From contig JANCIK010000011.1 of NCBI GenBank assembly GCA_028532985.1, forward strand, positions 868,001 through 932,000: DNA of 64,000 bases, written 5' to 3'. This stretch comes from Stropharia rugosoannulata (taxonomy: Eukaryota; Basidiomycota; Agaricomycetes; Agaricales; Strophariaceae). The position numbers and the translations under genes were made by a program. Positions 53,612-64,000 of the stretch are shown here, one piece after another; within the stretch, counting starts at the first letter, position 1, and each line of letters begins with the position of its first letter. Below the pieces are notes generated by a model. It saw nothing but the letters and a program-made list of their open reading frames with translations. It did not search any database and was not told the origin of the DNA.

Positions 53612-56600
53612 ATGGGCCGCGAACCTAAGGCAAAGAGGAATAATCGAAACCCATTGCAAGTCACCACGATGCGCGTTCCTGCGGGCGATGATATCTGTCC
53701 GCGATGTAAGAACTCGTACCCCCGACGCGGAATGGCATCCCACAAGAGAAAATGCTTTGCCGCCGTCGAAGAAGAAGCCCCTAGGACCAGCAAAGCTGAA
53801 GCTCTTGCTGAGGCATATTATACCAAACTTCAAGAAGAATTAGCCGCGAACTTGCAAGCTCAACGCCAACAGGATTCTTCATCGTCTAAATTGGGTAAGA
53901 ATAATTAATGTTAGCGGTAAATCATACCTCTCCGTTTAGACTGACTATGGTACCTGCTCGCTATATTAGGTAAAATGGACCTCCAGGAACACAGTCCTAA
54001 CCTGGACACTAGAGTGGAGTCCGATCACAATCTTGGTATTGGACTATCAACACCTGATCAGGTCTCAAACCCATTGCCAGGTAATGAGTCGTCGTATTAG
54101 TTGAGGCACAATGGGTTATTTACATTTCACAGAAATTGTTTCTGACGGTAGCCCTATTAAATGCGATAGCCCATCATCCCATTCAGAATATGGGACCATT
54201 GACGACTACGGGGACTTTCATGCCAAGAAGCCGGCTGAATCAATCCATTCAGATGGCAGCTCTCAAATTGAGGATGAAGACGACCTGCTTCCCCCCCTCC
54301 CATTTGAACGTAAGTTCGGACTACGTACACTCAGTGTTTAATATTAACTGAATCTATAAATCCTGTAATCCTGACAGTATCTGATTACATACACCACGAG
54401 GTTCCAAGCCATGGTCCACAAGCCGCAACGCCGGAATCCATCGCAAATGCAACAAATCTGGCACAAGCACATCCGAATTTGCACGAGGACGACATCATCA
54501 TACAGTACCATCCGAAGAGCAAGAAACCGACGAAGCACATTCCGATAGAATCAGACACCGCAAAAAATTCCAGTGCATCGACAACCTCCCGCCGTGCCTT
54601 TCCGCCATCTGCACGAGGCAATACATCAGCACAGAGACCATCACACAACCAGCCCGATGGCGATGGTCAACCAAAACGCGAACCGTGGCATCCTTTTAGC
54701 AGCGAACTCGACTTCGACATTGCCGAGTTCTCTCTTGACACCCATCTAAATGCAAAGCAGAAGAATCGCTTACTAGATATTATTCAGCGCGCCACCAAAT
54801 CCCCCAGCGATTTTACGTTGGAGAGTGACAAGGATATGCAGAAGATCTGGGATCTTGCTTGCAAGAGGACGAAAGGAGTAAGTTTAAATTTCATGATTTA
54901 ATTTAACTGATATCTTGGCTCTATATACGTGTTGTGGGGCGTCGTTGCTTGCTCCCCTTTTATTCAAATAAGTTAATTCAGTGTAACTCAATTTAATTTA
55001 TATAATTTAGTTAGTGAAGACATCGGACACTGCTACCTACGGGAATGAAGAGGTATCATTTGATGTGTGGACTCGGTCAATATGGGACTGGGTATTGGAG
55101 CTCTTAGGCGACGCGAGCATTGCTTCACAGTGTCACTGGGATGCAGAGCGCCAGTTTAAGTATGATGGGGTAAAACTTGAACGGTTCTGGGACGAGCCAT
55201 GGAGTGGAGATGCATGGTGGGAGATCCAAGTAAGCAAATTGACGTATTATTGCAAGTATATCTATGGTATTAATCCCGGTGAAAATCAAATGTAAAGTCA
55301 AACCTTCCGGTAAATGGTGCAGTACCTATCTGCTTGCTGATTTACGCAGATAAAACACGGCTTTCATCGTTTGGCACAGCCCAGGGCTACCCAGTCATTG
55401 CACGACTACTTAACCTACCAATTGAACTGCGGAATGGGACGGGTCTTGCTGGTGGCAGAGTAGTTGGCTGGCTCCCTATAGTACGGCTGTTATAAATTAT
55501 ATTATAACAAAATTAACCTTCTTTTTAATTTACTGATTACATCTCATTGCATCCCTTTCACAGGTGAAAGAAAAGGCAGGGCTTACCAACAAGCCGGAGT
55601 ATGTCAACCTCAAACGAGTTATCTGGCACAAAGCATTTTATGAGCTTATTCAAGAAATTTCGGATCACGCGAAGACAGGGTATCTTTTCAAATGTGGCGA
55701 TGGTATAGTTCGGTTGCTATATCCGGTCATTCTTATTCTTTCAGCTGACTATGAGGAGCAGTAAGTATTTTATTACTTGTATTCTATGTCTCTAACTAGC
55801 CGTATGCAGTACATTTATGGCTCTTATCCGTGGACACAGGAGTTTATATCCGTGCCCTGTGTGTCTTGTACCGCAAACAGATCAGGCTGATCTTTCAAAG
55901 AAGTATCCATTACGTACCACCGACTCAATGAAAGCTGTCTTCGAAGAAGCGCAAGGGCTACCTGCAGATGAAAAAGAAAAGCACTTGCAACAGCATGGAT
56001 TACGGAACATAGAGGTGGGTTTAAATTAATACAATTTGAATCATTATCTATTGTGTGTGTTGACATGTCTCAGAATGTCTTCTGGATGTTAGGAAAAAAC
56101 AATGATGTCTATCTAGCAATTTCTTGGGACCGGCTTCATGCGTACCATCAAGGCCTCTTTTCCGATCATATCCTTAAGTGCATTAAGTCTCTCTTTATTG
56201 GATCACTAGATAAGAAGTACTCCGAGATGTTGGATAACCAGTAATTATTCGAGATTATTAATTTTAATTGGGAGGAGCAATATTAATATAGATTTAAATA
56301 TAGGGTAGACAAAACACCGAGCTGGACTGGATTGAATCATTTCATCTCAATAATAAAGGCACCAACATTTCTGGATGGTACAAAGCACGAAGACATGGCC
56401 AAGGTAAGTATAAATTATTATTATTATATGTTTATATTGTTACAGTCGCTGCTATTATCTGGATTGTGAAACGAGATTGACATTTAAGAATTTTACAGGT
56501 TCTTCTCTACGCAGCTTCAAACATACTTACACCAGCAATATCACCTGAAGGGTACCTCCTTCTCAAGATTCTGCGTAGCTATCTCAATTTGGACATGTAC

Positions 56601-57911
56601 GCATCATTGAGTGTTCACACGGAAGAGACCCTTGAGGCAGGTGAAGCAGAGCTACTTGTATTCAGCTCATTAGTAAAGGTAATAGTAATTTAATTTAATT
56701 TAACTATGTAGCAAGAATCTAACGATTAAACCACCTTTTAATGCGCATATGAACTCCAGGAGCATGTTCAGAAGTACAACACAAAGAACTGGAACTTCCC
56801 CAAAGCGCACACACATCAGCACCTATTCCAGGACATTAGGCGAAAAGGTGTTACTCGCAATGCAAACACAAAACTTGGTGAAAAACAACACCGTGCATTT
56901 AAGAAGTTTTACCTTTACCACACAAACTTCAAGGATACCGATAAACAGGTTCGTTTATAGCCTATTATATCAGTATCAAATTTATGCAGCCTGACTCCCT
57001 TGACTAATTCTTTTATGACAGATCCTTAGATTGGAGCATGAGACGCTCGCAAGCCTTATGATTCGAACTGAGATCGATGAATATAATGAAAAGAAAGAAT
57101 ATCTAAAGCAACTACAGGAAGATCAGGAGGAAGAATGTCAGCCAGGCTCACAAGTGGTATACCGTGACAAGATAAAAAAGAATCTACAGCGTCGCCATGT
57201 TGGGCTTGAATATTGCGTCTGTGGCTCTCCTCTTCCCCTGATCTCTCTTAAAGGAATAGAACAACAACACAACAGTCCAACTTCTGATCCTGCATATCAG
57301 AACTTCCGTAGACGTCTCAGTCAGGCGTTATCTCGGTGGCAGGGCCAACCTGTCCATCTTGACACCTCTGATATGGCAAGTCAACATCTAAAAATAGCTT
57401 GTAATGTGTAATAATATTCTGACTATCTACGCTTTTATAGATACAACGCTTCCAGTATCTCAAGGTCACCTTTCAGTCAGTAGTAAGCTGGAACAACCTA
57501 ACAGACATTCTACGCTGCAACCCCAAGTTCCACAACTCAGAACGCTATGATTGCGTGCTCATCAAACGACCTGGAGACAATGATGAGGTTTTTTTTGGCA
57601 GGCTTCTATCTATATTTAGCATTGACTGTGTCGGCCGTGAATGGTTTGTTGCACTTATCCTACTGATGGACCGACCTATTTCAAGTGCCAACCGCAGCAG
57701 GGATCGAGACCTTGGTCTCACTCGTGTCTGTGCACGGGCGCGAGACAAGGCGGCATTTGTCCCATTGGATTGGATCATTCGAGGGGCGCTTCTGGTAAAG
57801 GACCATGGATCTACACACACATTTGACGAATTTCTGGTTGTAAAAGAGGTTGATGATGACCTTTGGATGAGACTGAGGTCGGCCAGTCTGGCAACAAATG
57901 TAGCTCTATAA
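53612..57911 (+). CDS. Plavaka-like transposase
   Basis: A multi-exon gene from ATG 53612. Its first exon (53612-~53892) carries a C2H2-like finger (I-C-P-R-C...M-A-S-H-K-R-K-C). An acidic/serine-rich region over several exons leads to W-H-P-F-S-S-E-L-D-F-D-I-A-E-F. The catalytic part follows: Y-A-D-K-T-R-L-S-S-F-G-T near 55340, Y-P-C-P-V-C-L-V-P at 55852-55878, S-W-D-R-L-H-A-Y-H-Q-G-L-F-S-D-H at 56124-56171, then a C-terminal region to TAA 57909-57911. These motifs are those of the Agaricomycete Plavaka group. I found no in-frame stop in the exon chain, so the enzyme may be intact. Exact exon borders in the central part are approximate. Confidence 0.8.
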
Positions 57912-58153
57912 TTTTATCAGTGAATTACATCTATAATATTAATAGTAATGGTATTGGTCAATGTCTTACTGATCATTTGATTAAATAGTGTAAAAATATA
58001 AAGAAGACTACGTGGGCCTTTGTATTATTATTAACTGGCATGGTAAACGGATGGTGTTCCGAAGATTTATAGTGTACTGCAACGCAAGGAATTTAACAAC
58101 ACATAACAATCGCCTCAACTTTGAAGCTTTCAATCTTCGCACTTGAATCCCCA
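57912..58153. other. Spacer between transposase and companion gene
   Basis: About 240 bp, AT-rich; both genes run in the + direction. No clear TATA box. Confidence 0.4.
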
Positions 58154-60395
58154 ATGTCATCTGTCTCTCAGACCCGCATTGTCAGTTCAAGGGACTCTAA
58201 CTCCGAGTCTTCTGACGACAGCCAAATCAGTAATGTCAGGCCTGTCCAACCTAACAATCCAAGACTCTTGGACGAGGAGACTCTTAAGAAGTTCATTCTG
58301 CGTGCTAATTCATTGCACATGGAAGACCATCCAATCAGTAACAGTGAATGGATGGAGGTAAGAAATACTATTAAAGGAATTTAGTCGAACATAGACTGAC
58401 TCGTAGCGATACTATGATAGATTCTAATGAAGGCGCAAGTGACTATTCAGGCTCTCAAAGCTGAAAACAAGGAGTTGCTCGAAGAAATCTCAGATTTGAA
58501 TCTTGCAAAGCGAAACGAGAAGCGTGAGCGCAACAGGGCAATCAGATCAGCTAAGGCAGCGGATGCAGGCACCGAACTTGAGGATTATACTCACAGTGAG
58601 TCCCTGATCTACATGAAAAAATCTGGGAAATACTGTGGTGTCTATCTTTCATTGAATATCACCGAGAATGTCTTCAGAGAGCCGTGTCCTACATTCGACT
58701 CTAAAAGCCCTCTTCGATTTGCGTCTGACAAGAATATTGCGCTGGGAGATACAGCTGAGCTTCATGAATTTCTTCCACTAGTCATGATGGAGCGCGCAAA
58801 GGTGAATGAGGACCTTGTCCAAGCTGTAAGTGTCATGTCATTTTTATTAAGTATTGTATTGATCCATCTCTCACTGACGGCACAAATTCTTTTTAACTTA
58901 TTATTATTAGTTTATTGGCGGGATGAAAGCACATCGATCCTCTGCTTTGAATACTCTTCGAAGCGCTGCATTCTCTATTTTTGGAGTTATCGACAACAAT
59001 GCCTCATTCTTCATGAACACCAATAGCCGTATTTCCCATCCTACCGTGCAGAAGCTGCTAGGTGCAACACTGCGCTTGGACCTTGAAGTTGACTCGACAT
59101 TGCACCCGTATACTTACTCCAAATTCCCACCTCTCATTTACTACAATCAAGACCCTTCGTCTGGCACCACTGGTATATTTCGGTCCTCCATACTTATTCA
59201 GGTACGAAAGTCACAGTGGCATTGCATCTGTAATGGGTTACGTGCACTAATACAGGTTTCTATTATTTTATTAGGCTGCAAAACATATTCTATACGGAGA
59301 GAAGGCACTCAAGATGTCGTTCAATGGCAATAGTGCTTTGAGACGGGATCCTCATGGTAATAAACCAACCACAACTGTGGGTTTAATCGCTAATACGGCT
59401 GCTTTGGTACGTGTATCATTACTTCTAATAATATACCTAAGTATAATAATCTTGATACTAAAATAAATTGCTGCGCACACGTTTAGACAATCTTTCTTTT
59501 GGCCGATGATAAGGAATTGAACTTGAGCGGCATAGGCAGCACCACACAGATCAACTACTTTGAGACAGCAGACCGCTTCAAGCAAGTCATTATCTTAGGC
59601 TTTGATAGAAATCCAGAGGTCTTCAAGCATCTGTTCAAGGAGTGGAACAAAGAACTTTTCCCAAACAGCATCCACCCCGATCCCACAAGCTCCAAATCCA
59701 CTTCCCAGGCCGCAACTATTGCCCCGAAGATTCCGAAACACATGTCCCGCTCTGATGATGTCAACTTTATTCTTGCCGACTTAAGGATAACATCTGACCG
59801 GTCATCTGACATTGATTCTACAACTCACGTCAGTACTCAAATTAACCCCCACACCGACAATGAGAAATCCTCAGAGCACTCTAGTACTGATATTGAGGCC
59901 ACCCCACGTCGTCCACAGACAAAGGGAAAAGCTGTTATGAGGAATCTGTCAACAGCAAGTCTCTCTCGAACCTATGCAATGGAGAATATTTTGTCCTTGG
60001 ATGCCGACCATCATCGAGAGGGATCCAGTGATGCACTCTTATCTGATTCCTCTGCGGCTTCACACGCATCATCATTGTCCGGTCGTCATCCCACAGGTGC
60101 CACCTCTGAATCCTTTGTGTCCACCAGTCGTCGTGGTTCCCCGCTCCCCGAACCCACCACCGGATCAAGGCAGAAATCATCCCAGAAGTCAACTTTAAGT
60201 TCCAGTGCTCCCAGCGTCGCCAAAGAATCCACCAATCTGTCTGCGGCAAAAGAATCAAAGTCTAAGGGTAAAAGAGCAGCATCTTCGTCAGCGAAGAAAC
60301 AGGACAATGTGGTGCCATTGGACATTGATATTGAGGAGGAACCTGGTGCTCGAAAGCGCCGGACTACTCGATCTACTAACAAGACTAAGCATTAG
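58154..60395 (+). CDS. DUF6698-like companion protein of the transposon
   Basis: Exons from ATG 58154: a serine-rich start, then after an intron at ~58357-58420 a coiled coil (I-Q-A-L-K-A-E-N-K-E-L-L-E-E-I). The conserved domain follows (H-E-F-L-P-L-V-M-M-E-R-A, S-S-A-L-N-T-L-R-S-A-A-F, L-I-Y-Y-N-Q-D, T-T-V-G-L-I-A-N-T-A-A-L, I-F-L-L-A-D-D-K-E-L). The C-terminus is a long serine- and lysine-rich tail (S-K-G-K-R-A-A, R-K-R-R) to TAG 60393-60395. I recognise the family I know as DUF6698, frequent near Agaricomycete transposons. It could be a DNA-binding or accessory transposition factor; this is inferred from location. Confidence 0.72.
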
Positions 60396-61470
60396 TCAAT
60401 GCTTTAAGGACTGACCAATAATTGAAGATTCAGTTATGGAAGAGATATCTGTTCCTTGGTGGGAGACGACAAGTAGTTGACCGAGTTTTAGTCCTGTATT
60501 ACTATCCGTGTAAATAAAATTGTTTACTGTAGAAGGCTCGAATACTCAGCGCGGCTTGATGTACTTCTGCCTCAGGCTTGTTCGTAGTGAGTAACCAAAA
60601 CTTTTTCCGAGGCAGTAGATTCACTGGGGCATCCCCTTTTCCGTACACAGGTGATATACTACTTGGCTGACTGGTGCGTGCATGCTCTTACGCCACCAGA
60701 TCCCCTTGCTGTACATGCAAGCTATGCTAGGAGTCCATATTCAAAATAATAATTTGTATGCCATGCTACCTTTGCCTACAATCACGGTTGCAGTGTGCCT
60801 TTCCATGCATCGCACTGCGGGATGCTTCTCACGTCTCTCCAAACGCTACTTGCCCATAGGTGACCAGGATACGTCCGCATGCGCCTACAATGGCAGGTGA
60901 CCCCACAAACGCGAGAATGGGTTCCAGTAGCTCAGCATGTACGTAAAATAGGAGTAGTAAGAATGTAGATCACTCACTGCTTGACTTTTCGCCGACCCTA
61001 CGCGTTCTTGGGTATAGTTGACGTTGTGCGCACATCCACTGTTGCATGGCGGCTTCGGAGTACGTGCACACTGAGACGTGGATGTGGGCGTTAAAGCCCG
61101 TGTCGCGGTTGTTGTGACTGATCGTGGGGAAAAGGACTTCGTGCCGTATTCACGAACACATTGTCTATTCCTTCCACACAGTGTTCACCAGGTGCGGTCA
61201 GCTTATTTCTCAGAGTGTGCTTTCCTCCTGTTGTCAGACTTGGTGGACTATCACTATCTTTTACTACTTGTTCTGTTTCCATCCCATTGATGTCGCCTTT
61301 AATATATAAACAATACATGGAGTTCAATGACACAATGATTGATATAATTACTGCGTTGACATTGCTCAAAAAGACTCATATGACAATGTTTAAAATAATC
61401 TTTGAGTATAATTTTGAATAGAAATTAAACTACCGTTACAGAGATCAACTAATACATCTCGGTGCACTCT
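60396..61470. other. No gene recognised inside the transposon
   Basis: About 1.07 kb. Short open frames on both strands show no conserved motif and no splice support. Confidence 0.4.
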
Positions 61471-62240
61471 GCAGGTGCTGCAGTATTGCCTGCATTCTTG
61501 TTAACACTTAACAGGTTGTACAGCATCGTCTGCACTCCTGTTAGCGTTTCGCAGGTGACATGGCGTCGCCTGTACTCCTGTTAACGCTTAACAGGTTGTA
61601 TAGCATCGCCTGCACTCCTGTTAACGCTTAACAGGTTGTAGAGCGTCGCCTGTACTCCTGTTAACGCTTGTTAACACTTAACAGGTTGTACAACATCGCC
61701 TGTACTCCTGTTAACGCTTAACAGGTTGTATAGCGTCGCCTGTACTCCTGTTAACGCTTGTTAACACTTAACAGGTTGTACAGCATCGTCTGCACTCCTG
61801 TTAACGTTTCGCAGGTGACATGGCGTCGCCTATACTCCTGTTAACGCTTAACAGGTTGTACAACATCGCCTGTACTCCTGTTAACGCTTAATAGGTTGTA
61901 CAGCGTCGCCTGTACTCCTGTTAACGCTTAACAGGTTGTATAGCGTCGCCTGTACTCCTGTTAACGCTTGTTAACACTTAACAGGTTGTACAACATCGCC
62001 TGTACTCCTGTTAACGCTTAATAGGTTGTACAGCATCGTCTGCACTCCTGTTAGCGTTTCGCAGGTGACATGGCGTCGCCTGTACTCCTGTTAACGCTTA
62101 ACAGGTTGTATAGCATCGCCTGCACTCCTGTTAACGCTTAACAGGTTGTAGAGTGTCGCCTGTACTCCTGTTAACACTTAACAGGTTGTAAGGCGTCGTC
62201 TGTACTGTTAACACTTAACAGGTTGTACGGTGTCACCCAT
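61471..62240. repeat. Minisatellite, about 18 units of ~40 bp
   Basis: The unit is built from CTCCTGTTAACGCTTAACAG followed by GTTGTATAGCGTCGCCTGTA, with variants such as a TTTCGCAGGTGACATGG version. Variant units recur in the same order, so blocks of several units were duplicated. TGTTAACGCTTAACA inside the unit is an imperfect palindrome. Confidence 0.9.
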
Positions 62241-63007
62241 ACTCAGACGAACAGTCTGACAAGTCTGAATTCACATGAATTATACAATGGGGAGATAGAA
62301 ATTGTGGTTAATTGGCTAGGGGAGAGGTTCATTGGACTAAGGGGAGATTGTAAAAGCAATTGATTCGTGAGGTGAGGGGAACAGGAACAGAATATTAATT
62401 GTAAACAAAGGGTGAGGGACTTAGAAACTTAGACGATTAAGGTCCCTCGTTAAGGCGTGGGAAAGTACGTACTGATATAACCCTGTTCATTAACTAGTTA
62501 TGAAAAGCCTGTATGGCCTAGTGGGAACTATCGTCGTGTTTGTAATGTTGCGTAATCATTGTAAGTACCGAGTTCAATTCCGCAGGATGGCAGAATCTTG
62601 TCGACATGTAAGTTAAGTTTCAACTATAACGGTAAGTGAGTGTGGTAAGTCATTGTAATAATGAATTGGCTAAGTAACATTTAAGGCGTATTTGTATGTT
62701 GTCAAATTGATTTGTGAGATAGTAATGACCACCGGGGGGTTATAAGAGCGCTTCCTCGTTGTAAAGTAACTAATGTCAAGTTTCAAATATAATTTTCACT
62801 TACAATGCACCATTGCCTTATAAGATGGCGCTCTGTATTGCAATCAATCTCCTTGTCTTGTAAGACTAGCTTGTCTTGTAAGCGTATAAGCCTTGTAAGT
62901 CTGGGCGCTCATTTGCAAGCACTTGTAACATAACTGCGCAATATACATCGTAATGTAATAGAAAATTGACTTAGGTGCCTTATATGCCTTGTAAGACAGC
63001 TAGGAAA
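62241..63007. other. Right subterminal region of the Plavaka-like element
   Basis: No coding frame. From ~62800 it is enriched in CCTTGTAAG/CTTACAAG words mirrored near the left end. Confidence 0.5.
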
Positions 63008-63018
63008 TTTCCGACATA

Positions 63019-63437
63019 TATGACCAGCAGCCTAGATGATTGCGAAGAGAAAGAGATATTGATCATTAGTTCCATCTAAATTTGTAATGTTGGCAGGACA
63101 TTATAAAAATACAGGTCGTTTTCTAGACCCACGTTGGTCAAGTGTAGTATCAGCTGATGCGCGTACGGAAGACGGGGTGTTTGCAAGTCCTGAAATCATT
63201 ATCGGCAGCGCATGTTCCAGCGTACGGTCGTCCCAGTGTTCCGGAAAAGCGTGAGAGTGAGATAGGCTGGGTATGTGGGGGTCGGTAAAGTCGTACGTGT
63301 CGGGATGCCGAGGGCATGATGGGAGCGGTATACGACGAACCGGAAAATGTAGTACGCAGGCGAAAGAGTAGGATATCCCGAGAGAAGGGGGCGAATAGGG
63401 TATATTAATGCCAATGTTTACCGGTGTACGCGGGAAT
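63019..63437. other. Region downstream of the GDT1-like gene
   Basis: About 420 bp between the transposon end and the stop of the minus-strand gene. Nothing else seen. Confidence 0.4.
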
Positions 63438-64000
63438 TCAAGCTAGGCTCGCCGCGCCAGCACTGATAGGAATTGCCATGTCCACATCTGCAGCAGATAC
63501 AATGAAGGCCTCATAGAGATAGATGACGCCGAATAGAAGGAACAATATTGAGCCACCGAAGGTTACTGTAAGTGACCATATTTGGTTAACGCGATACGAC
63601 GAACGATGGAAAAGGGTATTTGAAGCCATATGCCAATGCAGAAACGCCAGAGAGTTCGTAAAATGGTTAGAATCAAGATGCAGACGTAGGAGAATGCAAT
63701 CAACGTACCGTGCTTGACTGAGATCTTGGTCGACACATAGCGTCCGCCGATGACGGCGATTGCAGTGCAACATGAATGGCCAGCGAGCGTACCCAGAGTA
63801 ACTAGGTATACATTCTGCTACGTTGTTAGCCCTTGCTTAGTTGTGTAGAGTGAATATTACTTGCATGAGCTGCCCCTAAAGCAATAGTCGCGATTTGACT
63901 GCGGTCACCCCACTCGCCCAGGAATGTTAGGACGAATGCTTGCACAAAAACGGGGCCCAACATTAGACTGCAAAAGTTGCGGGCTCCCTCAGACCAGCCT
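63438..64000 (-). CDS. GDT1: GDT1/UPF0016-family Golgi cation transporter (3' part)
   Basis: Three exons on the minus strand, the first running off the window: 64000-63861, 63814-63709 and 63565-63438. The first carries F-L-G-E-W-G-D-R-S-Q-I-A-T-I-A-L-G-A, the E-x-G-D-(K/R)-(S/T) signature of the Gdt1/TMEM165 family of Golgi Mn2+/Ca2+ transporters. The remaining exons encode hydrophobic helices (L-V-T-L-G-T-L-A-G-H, G-G-S-I-L-F-L-L-F-G-V-I-Y-L-Y-E-A) and a stop at 63440-63438. Introns are 46 and 143 bp. An intact host gene as far as visible. Confidence 0.92.

Larger units (their letters stand above)
53289..63018 (+). mobile_element. Plavaka-like (CACTA-related) DNA transposon, ~9.7 kb
   Basis: Short inverted ends TATGTCGGAAA (53289-53299) and TTTCCGACATA (63008-63018) enclose a transposase gene, a companion gene and a minisatellite. 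Next to both ends are clustered CCTTGTAAG/CTTACAAGG words (53310-53400 and 62800-63000), like the subterminal repeats of CACTA-type elements. The flanking TA could be part of the inverted repeat or a target duplication. The boundaries are inferred from these repeats only. Confidence 0.65.

Noticed and set aside
61471..62240. Possible CRISPR-like array
   Set aside because: The units are tandem with no unique spacers, variants recur in blocks, and the context is eukaryotic; it is a minisatellite.

Overview
The window looks like repeat-rich nuclear DNA of an Agaricomycete (mushroom-forming basidiomycete). The genes are split by many 48-110 bp GT-AG introns, and the recognisable families (Rds1-like ferritin domain, TPS-TPP, Vti1, Gdt1, Plavaka-like transposase with a DUF6698-like partner, DUF6532-like gene) are typical of that group. 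All coordinates come from reading the sequence; no searches were run.

Positions 1-33642 are stacked Ty3/gypsy-type LTR retrotransposons. (i) 1-3227 is the 3' end of a decayed + strand element (integrase with TGA stops) followed by a minus-strand accessory gene. (ii) 3228-33642 is a minus-strand element with ~1.2 kb LTRs at both ends (3228-4441 and 32431-33642), gag-PR-pol at 23665-30826, and + strand accessory genes between pol and the 3' LTR. It is interrupted by a Tc1-type transposon (7068-8674) and by (iii) another minus-strand LTR element, 10854-21900, whose two LTR copies look identical over 539 bp. It also carries a diverged second LTR-like block (30911-~32399) between its primer-binding site and gag.

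The three elements share an unusual plan. Downstream of pol, on the opposite strand, they carry intron-containing genes. The seven such genes in elements ii and iii each have a TATA-like box. One gene in each of these two elements encodes a cysteine cluster that looks zinc-binding. Each element, and the diverged LTR block, is peppered throughout with its own short motif: TTTCCGA in the inner element, TGCGCGCA in the outer one, CCGCTGAG in the diverged LTR and, more weakly, ACCGGG in the left fragment. I propose, as inference, that these are family-specific recognition sites co-evolving with element-encoded antisense proteins, comparable in logic to the VANC anti-silencing proteins of Arabidopsis VANDAL transposons.

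From 33643 to ~53000 the DNA is host-like but heavily damaged: a truncated ferritin-domain gene, a trehalose-phosphate synthase/phosphatase pseudogene split by a 1.05 kb terminal-inverted-repeat element, a second inverted copy of that element, a small coiled-coil gene, a DUF6532-like gene, a truncated P-loop GTPase, intact VTI1 and isochorismatase-type genes, a hemerythrin-domain gene split by a different inverted-repeat element, and a membrane-protein fragment. The 1.05 kb elements contain a 73-nt tRNA-like segment.

From 53289 to 63018 lies a probable ~9.7 kb DNA transposon with short inverted ends (TATGTCGGAAA), a multi-exon Plavaka-like transposase, a DUF6698-like companion gene and an ~18-unit minisatellite. 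The window ends inside a minus-strand GDT1-family transporter gene.
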